DNA from: an uncultured Kineothrix sp.
GTDB lineage: Bacteria; Bacillota; Clostridia; Lachnospirales; Lachnospiraceae
Direction of reading: 5' to 3'
DNA length: 64,000 nucleotides
Assembly (NCBI GenBank): GCA_910588855.1
Contig: CAJUSR010000014.1
Location: 26,277-90,276, forward strand
Of this stretch, positions 44,089 through 52,262 are shown piece by piece. Each line of letters starts with the position of its first letter. Position 1 is the stretch's first letter. Made by a program: the position numbers and the translations under genes. The notes under the pieces are model-generated. The model had not been told where the DNA came from. It saw only the letters and a program-made list of their open reading frames with translations, and made no database searches.

Positions 44089-44202
44089 TCCGTTTTTGGG
44101 GCTAAGAGTAAAAGCAGCATTAAAACCGAACGCTGTGCAGGCGCGCCTTACCGAAAACTATGCCGCCCGTCCTCTCGGATACGCTGCCCGCTGCACCTGT
44201 AA

Positions 44203-45273
44203 GGACTAATAGCGATTGATTTAGATTATCCTTTATCTCGGAGAGAATCTTATCCGGTTGTTTCTGATGATACAGCAAATGGCATAAAATATATATTAGG
44301 GTTCCCGACAATGGAATATTGTGCATTTCTGCTAATTAGCATTATTGATATAAAAAACAGTCAAAATAGTCGTCGCGTACCGTTACCCACACGCTTAATG
44401 CGACCACTAGATTCTATACGACGTTTTGGCAATGATGGGCAAGAATTATCGTTACAAAACCTTTTGCCACGAATGATAGGTGAACTGTCCCTCAAACTTG
44501 AAACTGCTGAAAGAAAATCACTAGGAGCATTTAGAAAGTATAAAACATCGTTTATTTTTCAATTTATGTATCGTTCTGGTCTTGCATTAATAGAGTTTCC
44601 GAACATTGAGGAAATGTTCCATTTGAATCGAATAATAAGAGAACGGATTGACTTTCAACAATTGGATACACCCCCATTGCGAGAGTACATGAGTGATGTA
44701 GTAGATTATTACAAATTGGCTCTTTCTTCAAACGACGCATATATTAAATATATTTCATTTTATCACATAATGGAATACTTTTATGATGAAGTATTTAAAA
44801 AGAAAATGATTAATGATTTAAGAGATAAAATAACAAATCCAGGATTTTCTTATAAAAATGATGATAAAGTTTATGAAATGGCTTTGTTTATTAAAAATCG
44901 TTTGCGCATGAATGATGAATCGGGGCAAGGGAATGAACTAGAATCTTTAAAATATGTACTGAATGAGTATATTGCAATAGAGGAATTAAAGAGTCGTATA
45001 GCTTCAATGGATTCCAATGCCGTATTATATTATCAGTCTACGAAAGTAGCGTTTTGTAACGCCCCTGCCATTCCATGGACAGATTTACAAGGAGTATATA
45101 CTCAAATAGCAAGACGTGTTTATTTTACAAGGAATTCTTTGGTTCATAGCAAAAGCGGGAAAAATCAAGAACGTTACAAACCATACAAAGATGAAAGTGA
45201 ACTACAAAAAGAAATTCCTTTGGTAAAAGCAATTTCAGAACTTATAATTATCAATTCGAGCAAAATAATCTAA
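44203..45273 (+). pseudogene. HEPN-like protein gene, 5' end missing
   Basis: Open frame of 356 codons from just after a TAA (44200-44202) to the TAA at 45273. The first ATG is at 44311, but coding-like sequence (GLIAIDLDYPLSRRESYPVV) continues upstream to 44203 with no start codon, so the natural N-terminus is lost. The last third has TRNSLVHSKSG, an R-X4-H motif of HEPN-type RNases, within a helical region; HEPN proteins often act in defence or toxin systems. AT-rich compared with the CotH trio and the transposon genes. A shortened protein from 44311 (320 residues) might still be made. Confidence 0.55.
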
Positions 45274-45468
45274 TTTTATTTTTGGAAAAAACTGGTTACG
45301 CAATAGAACATCGTCTTTGAGGGCAAACGTATAAAAACCTTGCCCCATCACTTCAACGCCCGCAAAGCCGCATAAATCAAGGGCAAAATAACCCCTACTG
45401 CGTAACAATCCCTATAATAAATTGAGGGCGAAAGCAGTTTACTGATTTCGTCCTCTTGACTACCCACA
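45274..45468. other. Gene-free stretch at probable left part of transposon
   Basis: With the following inverted repeat this is 272 bases between the HEPN-like gene and the ORF8-like gene. I see no ORF or promoter of note. Its GC-richer, ICE-like sequence begins at about 45290, so the junction between AT-rich HEPN DNA and transposon DNA probably lies near there. Confidence 0.35.
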
Positions 45469-45540
45469 AGCAAAGGCGGGAAAAGCTGTCAAGGGCGCGT
45501 AGCGCGAAGTTTACCCTTGACAGCTTTTCCCGCCTTTGCT
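45469..45540. repeat. Perfect 27-bp inverted repeat next to ORF8-like gene
   Basis: AGCAAAGGCGGGAAAAGCTG-TCAAGGG (45469-45495) is the exact reverse complement of 45514-45540; the loop contains GCGCGTAGCGCG. It ends six bases before the HTH gene's stop. Similar hairpins follow this gene in Tn916/Tn1549-type elements, probably as a terminator. Confidence 0.85.
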
Positions 45541-45545
45541 ACTCC

Positions 45546-45749
45546 TTATCGGTCGAAGCGGAATTTCAATATGGCTTCAACCAGTTTAGCCTTTAGCCTG
45601 TCCTGTGTATCGTCATTGATATGCCCCTTATACATAGACAGATATTTGATGTGTGCGGTGTAATACCGCAATACTGCGTCTACCGCTTCCGGCTCTCCGG
45701 CAACAGCTTTTTGGATTACCTCAAAAGGTATCAGCTTTTTATTCCTCAT
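45546..45749 (-). CDS. Tn916 ORF8-like helix-turn-helix protein
   Basis: 67 residues, MRNKKLIPFEVIQKAVAGEP to LVEAILKFRFDR: an HTH_16-type conjugative-transposon protein (Tn916 ORF8 group), 11 bases overlapping the sigma-like gene upstream. Such pairs control expression of the element. No conjugation genes are nearby, so it probably belongs to a reduced element. Confidence 0.82.
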   Translation of the reverse strand: MRNKKLIPFEVIQKAVAGEPEAVDAVLRYYTAHIKYLSMYKGHINDDTQDRLKAKLVEAILKFRFDR

Positions 45750-46179
45750 GTTTCAATCTCTCCCATTCTTTCCGTAACTGTTTCAGTGCAACATTTCTCC
45801 TGCGGTTTATCGTACTCCTGCAACGTCCGTACAGTCTGCCGATTGCTTCATCACGATAGCCAACGAAGTAATAAAGCAAAAGAACTTCCCGTCTTAATTC
45901 CGGTAATCTTGATAATGCTGTTGCTAACCGTTCATCATCAACGATAACTTCCTTTCCCAACACAAGAAATACAGTCGGCTTGTCCTGCTTTTCAAAATAA
46001 CTGTCCATAGCAGACGGTTCAAAATATCGTTCTGACATCAGATAGTCGAGGGAAATTTCCCGTTCTTCTTTCCGCTTCAAATCCCGCCATGCGTTCATGG
46101 CTTCATGGCGCAGGACAATCTTACAGAACGCATGAAACGCATATTCGATATGCTCCATGAACTGTTCAGAATATCTCAT
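45739..46179 (-). CDS. Tn916 ORF7-like sigma-70-family regulator
   Basis: 146 residues. Sigma region 2-like N-terminus (HIEYAFHAFCKIVLRHEAMN) and sigma-4-like HTH at the C-terminus (RLPELRREVLLLYYFVGYRD, then GRCRSTINRRRNVALKQL). Close to the ORF7/TcpC-region sigma factors of Tn916-family elements. SD GGGGGTGAGAGAA before the ATG. Overlaps the ORF8-like gene by 11 bases. The product likely activates element genes. Confidence 0.85.
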   Translation of the reverse strand: MRYSEQFMEHIEYAFHAFCKIVLRHEAMNAWRDLKRKEEREISLDYLMSERYFEPSAMDSYFEKQDKPTVFLVLGKEVIVDDERLATALSRLPELRREVLLLYYFVGYRDEAIGRLYGRCRSTINRRRNVALKQLRKEWERLKHEE

Positions 46180-46442
46180 TTTCTCTCACCCCCTTTCTTC
46201 CCAGTAGGGGGCTATTACAACAAAAACCCATACAGCAGAAAGCGCATGAGTTTTTGAGTAATGCGAGTTATTAAGACATACTAAATGATATGTGTGTTCA
46301 TACTCATAGGCAGGAAATCCCGTTCCACAAGACAGGATTTTTTTGATAATTCACCACAGCCAAAACTACCCATGAAATAAAAAACAGACATAGCAGTACC
46401 TCACAATACCGCCATATCTATGAAAACTTTCCTGCCACATAA

Positions 46443-46480
46443 GAACGGCGGCTTTGATTGTTATTTCAAAACCGCCGTTC
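46443..46480. terminator. Hairpin in the gap between MATE gene and sigma gene
   Basis: GAACGGCGG.TTTGA (46443-46457) pairs with TCAAA.CCGCCGTTC (46466-46480). It lies 90 bases after the MATE stop on the minus strand. There is no strong T-run. The rest of the 390-base gap (46180-46569) shows no gene; it has a TTTCCTGC-type dyad (46311-46318 with 46430-46437). Confidence 0.5.
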
Positions 46481-46569
46481 AGCCGCTCATATTCTGTTTT
46501 GGTGCATGATGATTTTGCCGCCACACAACGGTTTTTTTATTAACCGCCGGACGGCATGAACATCTTCTT

Positions 46570-47904
46570 TTATGCGTAATGATACTTCTCTCTGTTCTGA
46601 TGAAGAAAAACCAATGCTACAACCATAGTGATTAGCTCTGCTATCGGTACTGCAAGCCATACCCCTGTTACGCCCAAAATATTTGGCAATGTAAGCAACA
46701 GCACTGTAATCAGTCCGAAAGTCCGCAGGAACGACAAAATTGCTGACAGCTTCCCGTTTGATAATGCAGTAAATGTGGCAGAGGTAAAAATATTCAGCCC
46801 ACAAAATAGAAAACTGAATGGGAAAATCAAAAATCCATTTCGCGCAATTTCGTAAACAAGAGTTCCCTTTTCTGCAAAAACACGAACCAATGGCGAACCA
46901 AAAATAAATGCTACTGCAAAAACAGTGACCGAAACAAAGACAATAAATTGCATACAAATTGCAAATACATTTTTTAGCTGTTTTTCGTCCTGCTTCCCAT
47001 AGTTATAGCTGATAACAGGGGCTACGCCCATAGAAAAACCTATGTAAAGGGCACTCAATAAAAATTGTTTATAGATAATGATTGTGATTGCCGCAACCCC
47101 GTTTTCTCCAAGCAGTTTCATCATAATGCGGTTAAAAAGGAATGTTGTAACCGCTGTTGCCGCCTGACTTACCATTTCCGAAAAACCATTGGAACAGCTT
47201 TCAGCCAATACGGAAAAATCTATGACTGGCTTCCTAAAATGCAGACTGCCTCTCTTTGCGGAAAAGAACCATAATCCAATCACCGCCGGTATCATATAGC
47301 CAATGCCCGTACCAAATGCCGCCCCCTTAATGCCCATGTGAAACGGCACCATAAAAATATAGTCCAGTAAAATATTTACGATTCCTGCGCTCACGCCAAG
47401 CACCATACCCATTCCGGGGCGTCCCGCCGTTACAATCAGATTTTGAAAAAGCACTTGCAGGATACTTGCGGGCGTGAATAACAGCAGGATAAAAAGGTAT
47501 TCTTTACAGTATGGAAATAGAATACTGTTCGCTCCAAGTCCCCAGACAATTCTGTCAATAAAAACCGTTCCAAAGACTGCAATCAATACACCAAACAAAA
47601 TACCCACTGAGATAATCAGCGTAAAATCCTGTTCCGCTCTTTTTTGTTCTCCTGCTCCCATTTTGCGCGCTACAATCGCACTTCCTCCGGTTGCAATCAT
47701 GGTTCCAAGACCGACAATCAGATTGATAACAGGGCAGACGATATTTAATGCTGAAAGTGCATTTATATCTACAAATCGTGCTACAAAAATTGTGTCAACG
47801 ACTGTATACAGCCCCATAAATATCATCATCAAAATTGTCGGAAATGCAAATTTGAGCAGTGATTTTATTGTAAAGTTCTTTGATAATGGATTTAGGTCAC
47901 TCAT
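46570..47904 (-). CDS. MATE family efflux transporter carried by mobile element
   Basis: 444 residues from MSDLNPLSKNFTIKSLLKF; the ATG at 47904 overlaps the AraC-GNAT stop (ATGAGTGA), so translation is coupled; the frame open to 47967 lies inside that gene. 12 helices with MepA-like TILMMIFMGLYTVVDTIFVA and GVSAGIVNILLDYIFMVPFHMG. Likely antimicrobial-export cargo regulated by the AraC protein upstream. Confidence 0.88.
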   Translation of the reverse strand: MSDLNPLSKNFTIKSLLKFAFPTILMMIFMGLYTVVDTIFVARFVDINALSALNIVCPVINLIVGLGTMIATGGSAIVARKMGAGEQKRAEQDFTLIISVGILFGVLIAVFGTVFIDRIVWGLGANSILFPYCKEYLFILLLFTPASILQVLFQNLIVTAGRPGMGMVLGVSAGIVNILLDYIFMVPFHMGIKGAAFGTGIGYMIPAVIGLWFFSAKRGSLHFRKPVIDFSVLAESCSNGFSEMVSQAATAVTTFLFNRIMMKLLGENGVAAITIIIYKQFLLSALYIGFSMGVAPVISYNYGKQDEKQLKNVFAICMQFIVFVSVTVFAVAFIFGSPLVRVFAEKGTLVYEIARNGFLIFPFSFLFCGLNIFTSATFTALSNGKLSAILSFLRTFGLITVLLLTLPNILGVTGVWLAVPIAELITMVVALVFLHQNREKYHYA

Positions 47905-48754
47905 TGTCCTCGCCCTCCGATTTTTCTCTGTGAAGTATAAACCGCTGTGTCGGATAGCCAAACTCAATTAACAATTCCGCTTCGGCAAAGCCAAGGCTTC
48001 CCCATATCTCCCGATAGCCTGTGTCTGCCTTGTCACCCTCCCGAAAAGTCGTCACGCTAATCTGTGCGGAACGTGCAAGTTCATACAATGCTTTTTCACA
48101 AAATGCTTTCGCTATCCCTCTTTTCCGATACTGTGGGTGTACCCCAAAGAAATCAATGCTCCCTGTCACCTCATTAAATGCCATAATCCCGATTGCCGTA
48201 TCAGTGTCTTTCAAAATCAATGCACGCTTATTTTTGATACACTCCTGCAACTGTTCAAGGTACTGATTCTCGTCCAGATGCGGGAACCCGTCTATGACAA
48301 GGTGAACCAGTTCTATCCATTTAGGTATGTCCTCCTGTGTTGCAAAGACGATTTTATCCTGCCATTCTTTTTCCTCTAAATTTGTAGGATTTTCATTCAA
48401 GATATATCTTAGCTGCAATGGATAAAATTCTTCTTCCTCTCTGTACCTGTTGGGGGATTTTTTATACATGGCTTTGAAAATATCCGTAAAGGACTGCTGG
48501 CTCTCATATCCGGCAGAAAGCGCAATTTCAAGGATTGGTCTGTCGGAAAGTACAAGCAGTTTTGCGGCTTCGGTCAACTGGCGGCGTTGTATATAATCAT
48601 GGATTGTCAACCCTACCGTACCTGTGAACATTCGGTGCAGATGATACTTTGAATAATGTACAGCCCCCGCAACTGTTTCCAAGTCCAGTTTTTCGTGCAG
48701 GTGTCTTTCGATATAGTCGATTGCCGCCATTACATTTTTGATATTCCCCGGCAT
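47897..48754 (-). CDS. AraC-type regulator fused to GNAT acetyltransferase
   Basis: 285 residues. AraC/XylS double helix-turn-helix at the N-terminus (about 5-105: HLHEKLDLETVAGAVHYSKY, SAGYESQQSFTDIFKAMYKK) then a GNAT domain (about 130-280) with DFFGVHPQYRKRGIAKAFCE, the acetyl-CoA pyrophosphate loop. Such fusions are known in Firmicutes mobile elements. The acetyl-CoA domain may sense or modify the drug or metabolite that controls the coupled MATE pump. The N-terminal placement of the DNA-binding part is the reverse of typical AraC proteins. Confidence 0.87.
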   Translation of the reverse strand: MPGNIKNVMAAIDYIERHLHEKLDLETVAGAVHYSKYHLHRMFTGTVGLTIHDYIQRRQLTEAAKLLVLSDRPILEIALSAGYESQQSFTDIFKAMYKKSPNRYREEEEFYPLQLRYILNENPTNLEEKEWQDKIVFATQEDIPKWIELVHLVIDGFPHLDENQYLEQLQECIKNKRALILKDTDTAIGIMAFNEVTGSIDFFGVHPQYRKRGIAKAFCEKALYELARSAQISVTTFREGDKADTGYREIWGSLGFAEAELLIEFGYPTQRFILHREKSEGEDNE

Positions 48755-49157
48755 TGCAGCATCCTCCTTTCTTTCTGCATTATAGCAAGATATTTCATTC
48801 AGCTTTTCATTTATCTTGCTGTTTTAAGGGCAAGTATTTATCAGTATACAGCAGTCTACCCCGATAAGAAAGATTTTTAGAAATTTTCTTCTGATACATT
48901 GGCATTTCTCTAACTCCCCCGTATTAAGAAACAAGGAAAACTTTTTGAAGAATTTCTCTCAAAATTCCGTCAAAAACGCCCTGTGCGGTGTTGTAGGTAG
49001 TGAGAGGATTTTCAAGAGGGTTTGGGAAACTTCCCAACAAGCAAAATCTGTCCGGCAAGCCATAGCGCGGACGGGCAGATTTACGGAAAAGGGTACCCGT
49101 TTCCTATGCTTGCTCCGAAACTTATCATTTAGCAAATACGGAAAGGAAGGGAAAAGA
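48755..49157 (+). other. Long leader between AraC-GNAT gene and tnpW
   Basis: 403 bases between divergent genes. The right part (48940-49157) is G-rich with TTTACGGAAAAGGGTACCCG, and an SD (GGAAGGGAAAAG) before tnpW. I see no conserved gene; a frame open from 48945 is only the tnpW frame extended 5'. Confidence 0.35.
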
Positions 49158-49358
49158 ATGGATTGGGAACTGGAAATCAAGGACAGCGGCTATCTGCCGG
49201 AAAAAGGGAAGCCGACAGAGGAAACCGTCTGCTACAAAATCGGCAGCACATACTATAAAGTGTCTACCTCCTGCGGCGGCTCGGAACGGCTCCGCAACAA
49301 GATGATACGTCTCATAAAATCGGAAACCGCCAAACCGCCCAATGACAAACAGGAATAA
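49158..49358 (+). CDS. TnpW-like transposon-encoded protein
   Basis: 66 residues, MDWELEIKDSGYLPEKGK ... KIGSTYYKVSTSCGGSERLR with a Lys/Arg-rich end. The CYKIGSTYYKVSTSCGG block and closing basic helix match the short TnpW-like proteins that precede serine recombinases in Tn4451-like elements; function unknown. SD immediately upstream. A perfect hairpin (49374-49407) follows. Confidence 0.65.
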   Translation: MDWELEIKDSGYLPEKGKPTEETVCYKIGSTYYKVSTSCGGSERLRNKMIRLIKSETAKPPNDKQE

Positions 49359-49373
49359 ATGCGCTATAATAGC

Positions 49374-49407
49374 AATAGCAAAAAATGCTACGGCATTTTT
49401 TGCTATT
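49374..49407. terminator. Perfect 15-bp hairpin between tnpW and recombinase genes
   Basis: AATAGCAAAAAATGC (49374-49388), loop TACG, GCATTTTTTGCTATT (49393-49407). Likely a terminator or attenuator ahead of the recombinase gene. Confidence 0.7.
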
Positions 49408-49453
49408 TAGCACATACTGTTTGTCGGGCGTTCATTACAGGAGGAATGAACAT

Positions 49454-51085
49454 ATGACAGCAAATACATATAAGCCCGGACAGATAACAGCATTATACGC
49501 CCGTCTTTCGCAGGAAGATACGTTAGAGGGCGACAGCAACAGCATTGTGAACCAGAAAGCAGTCCTCTCCAAATATGCGGCGGACAACGGCTTTTCCAAT
49601 CCCGTTTTCTTCATTGACGACGGTGTATCGGGTGTGACGTTTGACAGACCAAATTTTAACCGCATGATTGCAGAGATTGAAGCCGGAAACGTGGCGACGG
49701 TCATTGTCAAGGATATGTCAAGATTAGGGCGCGATTATCTGAAAGTCGGCTACTATACGGAAATCTTTTTCGTAGAGCGTGACGTGAGATATATCGCAAT
49801 CAATGACGGAGTAGACAGCGCAAAGGGCGACAACGATTTTACCCCGTTCCGCAATCTGTTTAACGATTTTTATGCCAAAGACACAAGCAAAAAGGTACGG
49901 GCAATCAAACGGGCGCAAGGACAGGCGGGGGAACACCTGACAAAGCCGCCCTATGGCTACATAGTAAGCCCTACGGACAAAAAGCAATGGATTGTGGACG
50001 AGGAAGCCGCCGCTGTGGTGAAGCGCATTTTTGATTTATGTATCGGTGGGAAAGGTCCCATGCAGATAGCAAAAATCCTCAAAGAAGATAAGGTACTGAC
50101 TGCCAAAGCCCACTACGCAAAGAAAAAGGGAAAAGCACTTCCCGAAAATCCCTATGACTGGAGGGATAGTACCATTGTCGGTATTTTGGAGCGTATGGAC
50201 TACTGCGGGCATACGGTGAACTTCAAAAGCTATTCCAAATCCCACAAGCTGAAAAAGCGGATTCCAACCACAAAGGAACAGCAGGCTATCTTCTTCAATA
50301 CCCATGAAGCGATTGTGGAGGACGCAGTTTTTGAACGGGTGCAGGAACTAAGGGCAAACAAACGCCGCCCCACAAAAGCGGACAGACAGGGATTGTTTTC
50401 CGGCTTGGTATACTGTGCAGACTGTGGAAGCAAGCTACATTTCGCTACATGCAAAAGTTTTAACGGTTCACAAGACCATTACCGCTGTGCAAAGTACAAG
50501 AGCAATACGGGAAGCTGTACGGCTCACTTTATCCGCGAGGAAGTGTTGAAGCAGATAGTGTGGGGCAGGATATTTGACGTGACCGCCCTTTTCTTTGATG
50601 ACATCATGGCTTTCCATGAAATGATGTATCAGCAACGCTCCGCTGAAACAGAAAAGGAAATGAAGCGCAGGAAGCGTGAAGTCGGACAGGCGAAAAAACG
50701 GATTGCAGAACTTGACCGTATTTTCAAACGGATTTATGAGGACGACATAAGCGGGGCAATCAGCCATGACAGATTTTTGAAGCTGTCCGCAGAGTATGAA
50801 GCGGAACAGCGGGAACTGGAAGAAAAGGTCAAGGCAGACCAGCAGGAAGTCGATACCTACGAACAGAACAAGAGCGATTTTGACAGCTTCGCCGCGATTA
50901 TCCGCAAGTATGTGGGGATAAAGGAACTCACCCCCGCAATCGTCAATGAATTTATCAAGAAAATCATAGTCCATGCGCCGGAAAAGGTGGACGGGAAACG
51001 GGTACAGAAAGTAGATATTGTTTTCAACTTTGTAGGGGAAATCAATTTCCTTTCTGCCACGCAACCGAAACGGCAAGGCGCATAG
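49454..51085 (+). CDS. Large serine recombinase with DUF4368 C-terminus
   Basis: 543 residues from MTANTYKPGQITALYARLSQ; ATG at 49454, nine bases after AGGAGG. The resolvase domain has the catalytic Ser in ARLSQEDTLEGDS (about residue 19) and VIVKDMSRLGRDYLKVGYYT with the conserved Arg residues. Then the recombinase domain (PPYGYIVSPTDKKQWIVDEE), a zinc ribbon (CADCGSKLHF ... HYRCAKYKS ... CTAHFI), a coiled coil and DUF4368. This TnpX/TndX-like class excises and inserts elements by GA-dinucleotide strand exchange. Confidence 0.92.
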   Translation: MTANTYKPGQITALYARLSQEDTLEGDSNSIVNQKAVLSKYAADNGFSNPVFFIDDGVSGVTFDRPNFNRMIAEIEAGNVATVIVKDMSRLGRDYLKVGYYTEIFFVERDVRYIAINDGVDSAKGDNDFTPFRNLFNDFYAKDTSKKVRAIKRAQGQAGEHLTKPPYGYIVSPTDKKQWIVDEEAAAVVKRIFDLCIGGKGPMQIAKILKEDKVLTAKAHYAKKKGKALPENPYDWRDSTIVGILERMDYCGHTVNFKSYSKSHKLKKRIPTTKEQQAIFFNTHEAIVEDAVFERVQELRANKRRPTKADRQGLFSGLVYCADCGSKLHFATCKSFNGSQDHYRCAKYKSNTGSCTAHFIREEVLKQIVWGRIFDVTALFFDDIMAFHEMMYQQRSAETEKEMKRRKREVGQAKKRIAELDRIFKRIYEDDISGAISHDRFLKLSAEYEAEQRELEEKVKADQQEVDTYEQNKSDFDSFAAIIRKYVGIKELTPAIVNEFIKKIIVHAPEKVDGKRVQKVDIVFNFVGEINFLSATQPKRQGA

Positions 51086-51164
51086 GAACTCGAAAAGACG
51101 GTACAGCCCTTGTAATCGGGGCTATACCGCCTAATCTGAAATTACTTCCCTCTAACCGTAAACA

Positions 51165-51845
51165 CTTCTTTTCCAGAGGTTTTAAAGAAGTCTGCTCATT
51201 GGAATTGCCGAGGGAGAGGGAAAAGGCAAGGGGGATGCCGCCGCCATCCATAAACAGCCCCATCTGAATAATCGGATTGGGCCGGTGTTCTTTGCTTTTC
51301 CCGTACTTTTTACTGCCATCTTCCTGCCCGATTTCAAAGTAATAATTCGAGCAGTCATAGTAAAGGACTTTGTCATTCCGGGCACCTAAAAAATGGCTGT
51401 TTTTGTAAACCTCTGCCTGTATGAAATCACATTCGGAGCCAAGGACATCAGGGCACGGTATACATCGTGAAGCTCATAGGATGACCTTTCCAAAAACTCC
51501 GACGCAGTCTTATAAGAAGAGCGCTTGCTGGATGGTTCCAGAATCCTTGCATAAATGAGGTCGGAAAGAATGGCATTGATATCATGCAAGCTGTCTGTCT
51601 GCGTGGAATGAAATCAAAACAGTTTTTGCCTCTTTATCTTTTTTGTATTTTTCGGTTTCGATTCTTACTTCATTTTTAGCCCAGGCAACAACATCATCCC
51701 GTGTTGGTCCATGTTCAGCCAAAAGCTGTTCTAACGTGCCAAGTTTACGGACAATAGTGGATGTTGTGCTGCCGTTAGTTTTTACATAAGATTTAGCAAT
51801 ATAAAATGATTCAGCATATTTTGATTTTGAAATATGAAGATTCAT
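51165..51845 (-). pseudogene. Broken IS1634/IS1380-like transposase gene
   Basis: Pieces in different frames: 51582-51845 (MNLHISKSKYAESFYIAKSY), about 51390-51589 (INAILSDLIYARILEPSSKR) and 51165-about 51380 (GLFMDGGGIPLAFSLSLGNS). There is a deletion between the first two, a frameshift after the second and truncation at EKK where the recombinase element starts. The C-terminal half is absent. In this family transposases are about 550-600 residues; less than half remains. Dead. Confidence 0.78.
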
Positions 51846-51973
51846 ATGTTATTCCTCCTGTCACTTATTATACTACACAATAACATATATAAAATCAAAA
51901 AAGTTGACATAAAAAGAGCAGGTTTTAAGCGACCTGCAAGTGTTTTTTTAATTATTCAACTGTCAAACTCCCG

Positions 51974-52067
51974 CGCATCCTTTTTACTCCTTTGCTTCTG
52001 TCGTGCCTATTTTACACCATTTGTATCCAAAAGAAAAGGGGATGGAATGCGATAAGTTGAAATAAAA
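51974..52067. repeat. 94-bp direct repeat, right copy
   Basis: Same sequence and orientation as 40529-40622 with three substitutions. Here it stands alone without trmB: the duplicated start codon leads after eight codons to a stop. It ends about 80 bases before the leader element of the carboxypeptidase gene. Confidence 0.9.
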
Positions 52068-52150
52068 AATATTTTATTTTTTATGAAATCAGTTTGGTTT
52101 TCCTAAAAAATAGTGTATGATAAAAGATATTCTTATCATTAGGATCATTT

Positions 52151-52262
52151 AGTGTGAAAAATCAGATCGATAGCTGATTTTATCACATGGCTATTTGTGC
52201 CGGAGCGTCACAAATAAGCCCTGATGAACCCGTCTCGTAAACGCTCCGGAATGGAGATTATT
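52151..52262 (+). promoter_or_regulatory. Pseudoknot leader RNA element, copy 4 (carboxypeptidase)
   Basis: P1 hairpin (about 52151-52189, AAAATCAG with CTGATTTT); P2 stem ATTTGTG (52193-52199) and CACAAAT (52209-52215), loop CCGGAGCGT (52200-52208); linker; arm ACGCTCCGG (52241-52249), the exact complement of all nine loop bases; SD ATGGAG (52251-52256); start 52263. Differs from copy 3 by about five substitutions and an 8-nt insertion in the linker. Confidence 0.78.

Larger units (their letters stand above)
45290..51164. mobile_element. Transposon-like element with MATE cargo and serine recombinase
   Basis: The segment carries ORF8/ORF7-like regulators, a MATE pump, an AraC-GNAT fusion, TnpW-like and DUF4368 recombinase genes. 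No relaxase or conjugation genes, so it is a small transposon or a remnant of a mobilizable element. The right end is placed at about 51164, where homology to an IS1634-type transposase gene begins in mid-codon. The left end at about 45290 is a guess from the shift in composition; the rest of the interrupted transposase was not found there, so that boundary may have moved. Confidence 0.5.

Noticed and set aside
44120..44326. Search for the missing C-terminal half of the IS1634-like transposase left of the transposon
   Set aside because: The minus-strand frame here shows no transposase motif.
50468..51076. 202-codon minus-strand ORF within the recombinase gene
   Set aside because: Antisense shadow of the recombinase zinc ribbon and DUF4368 region.
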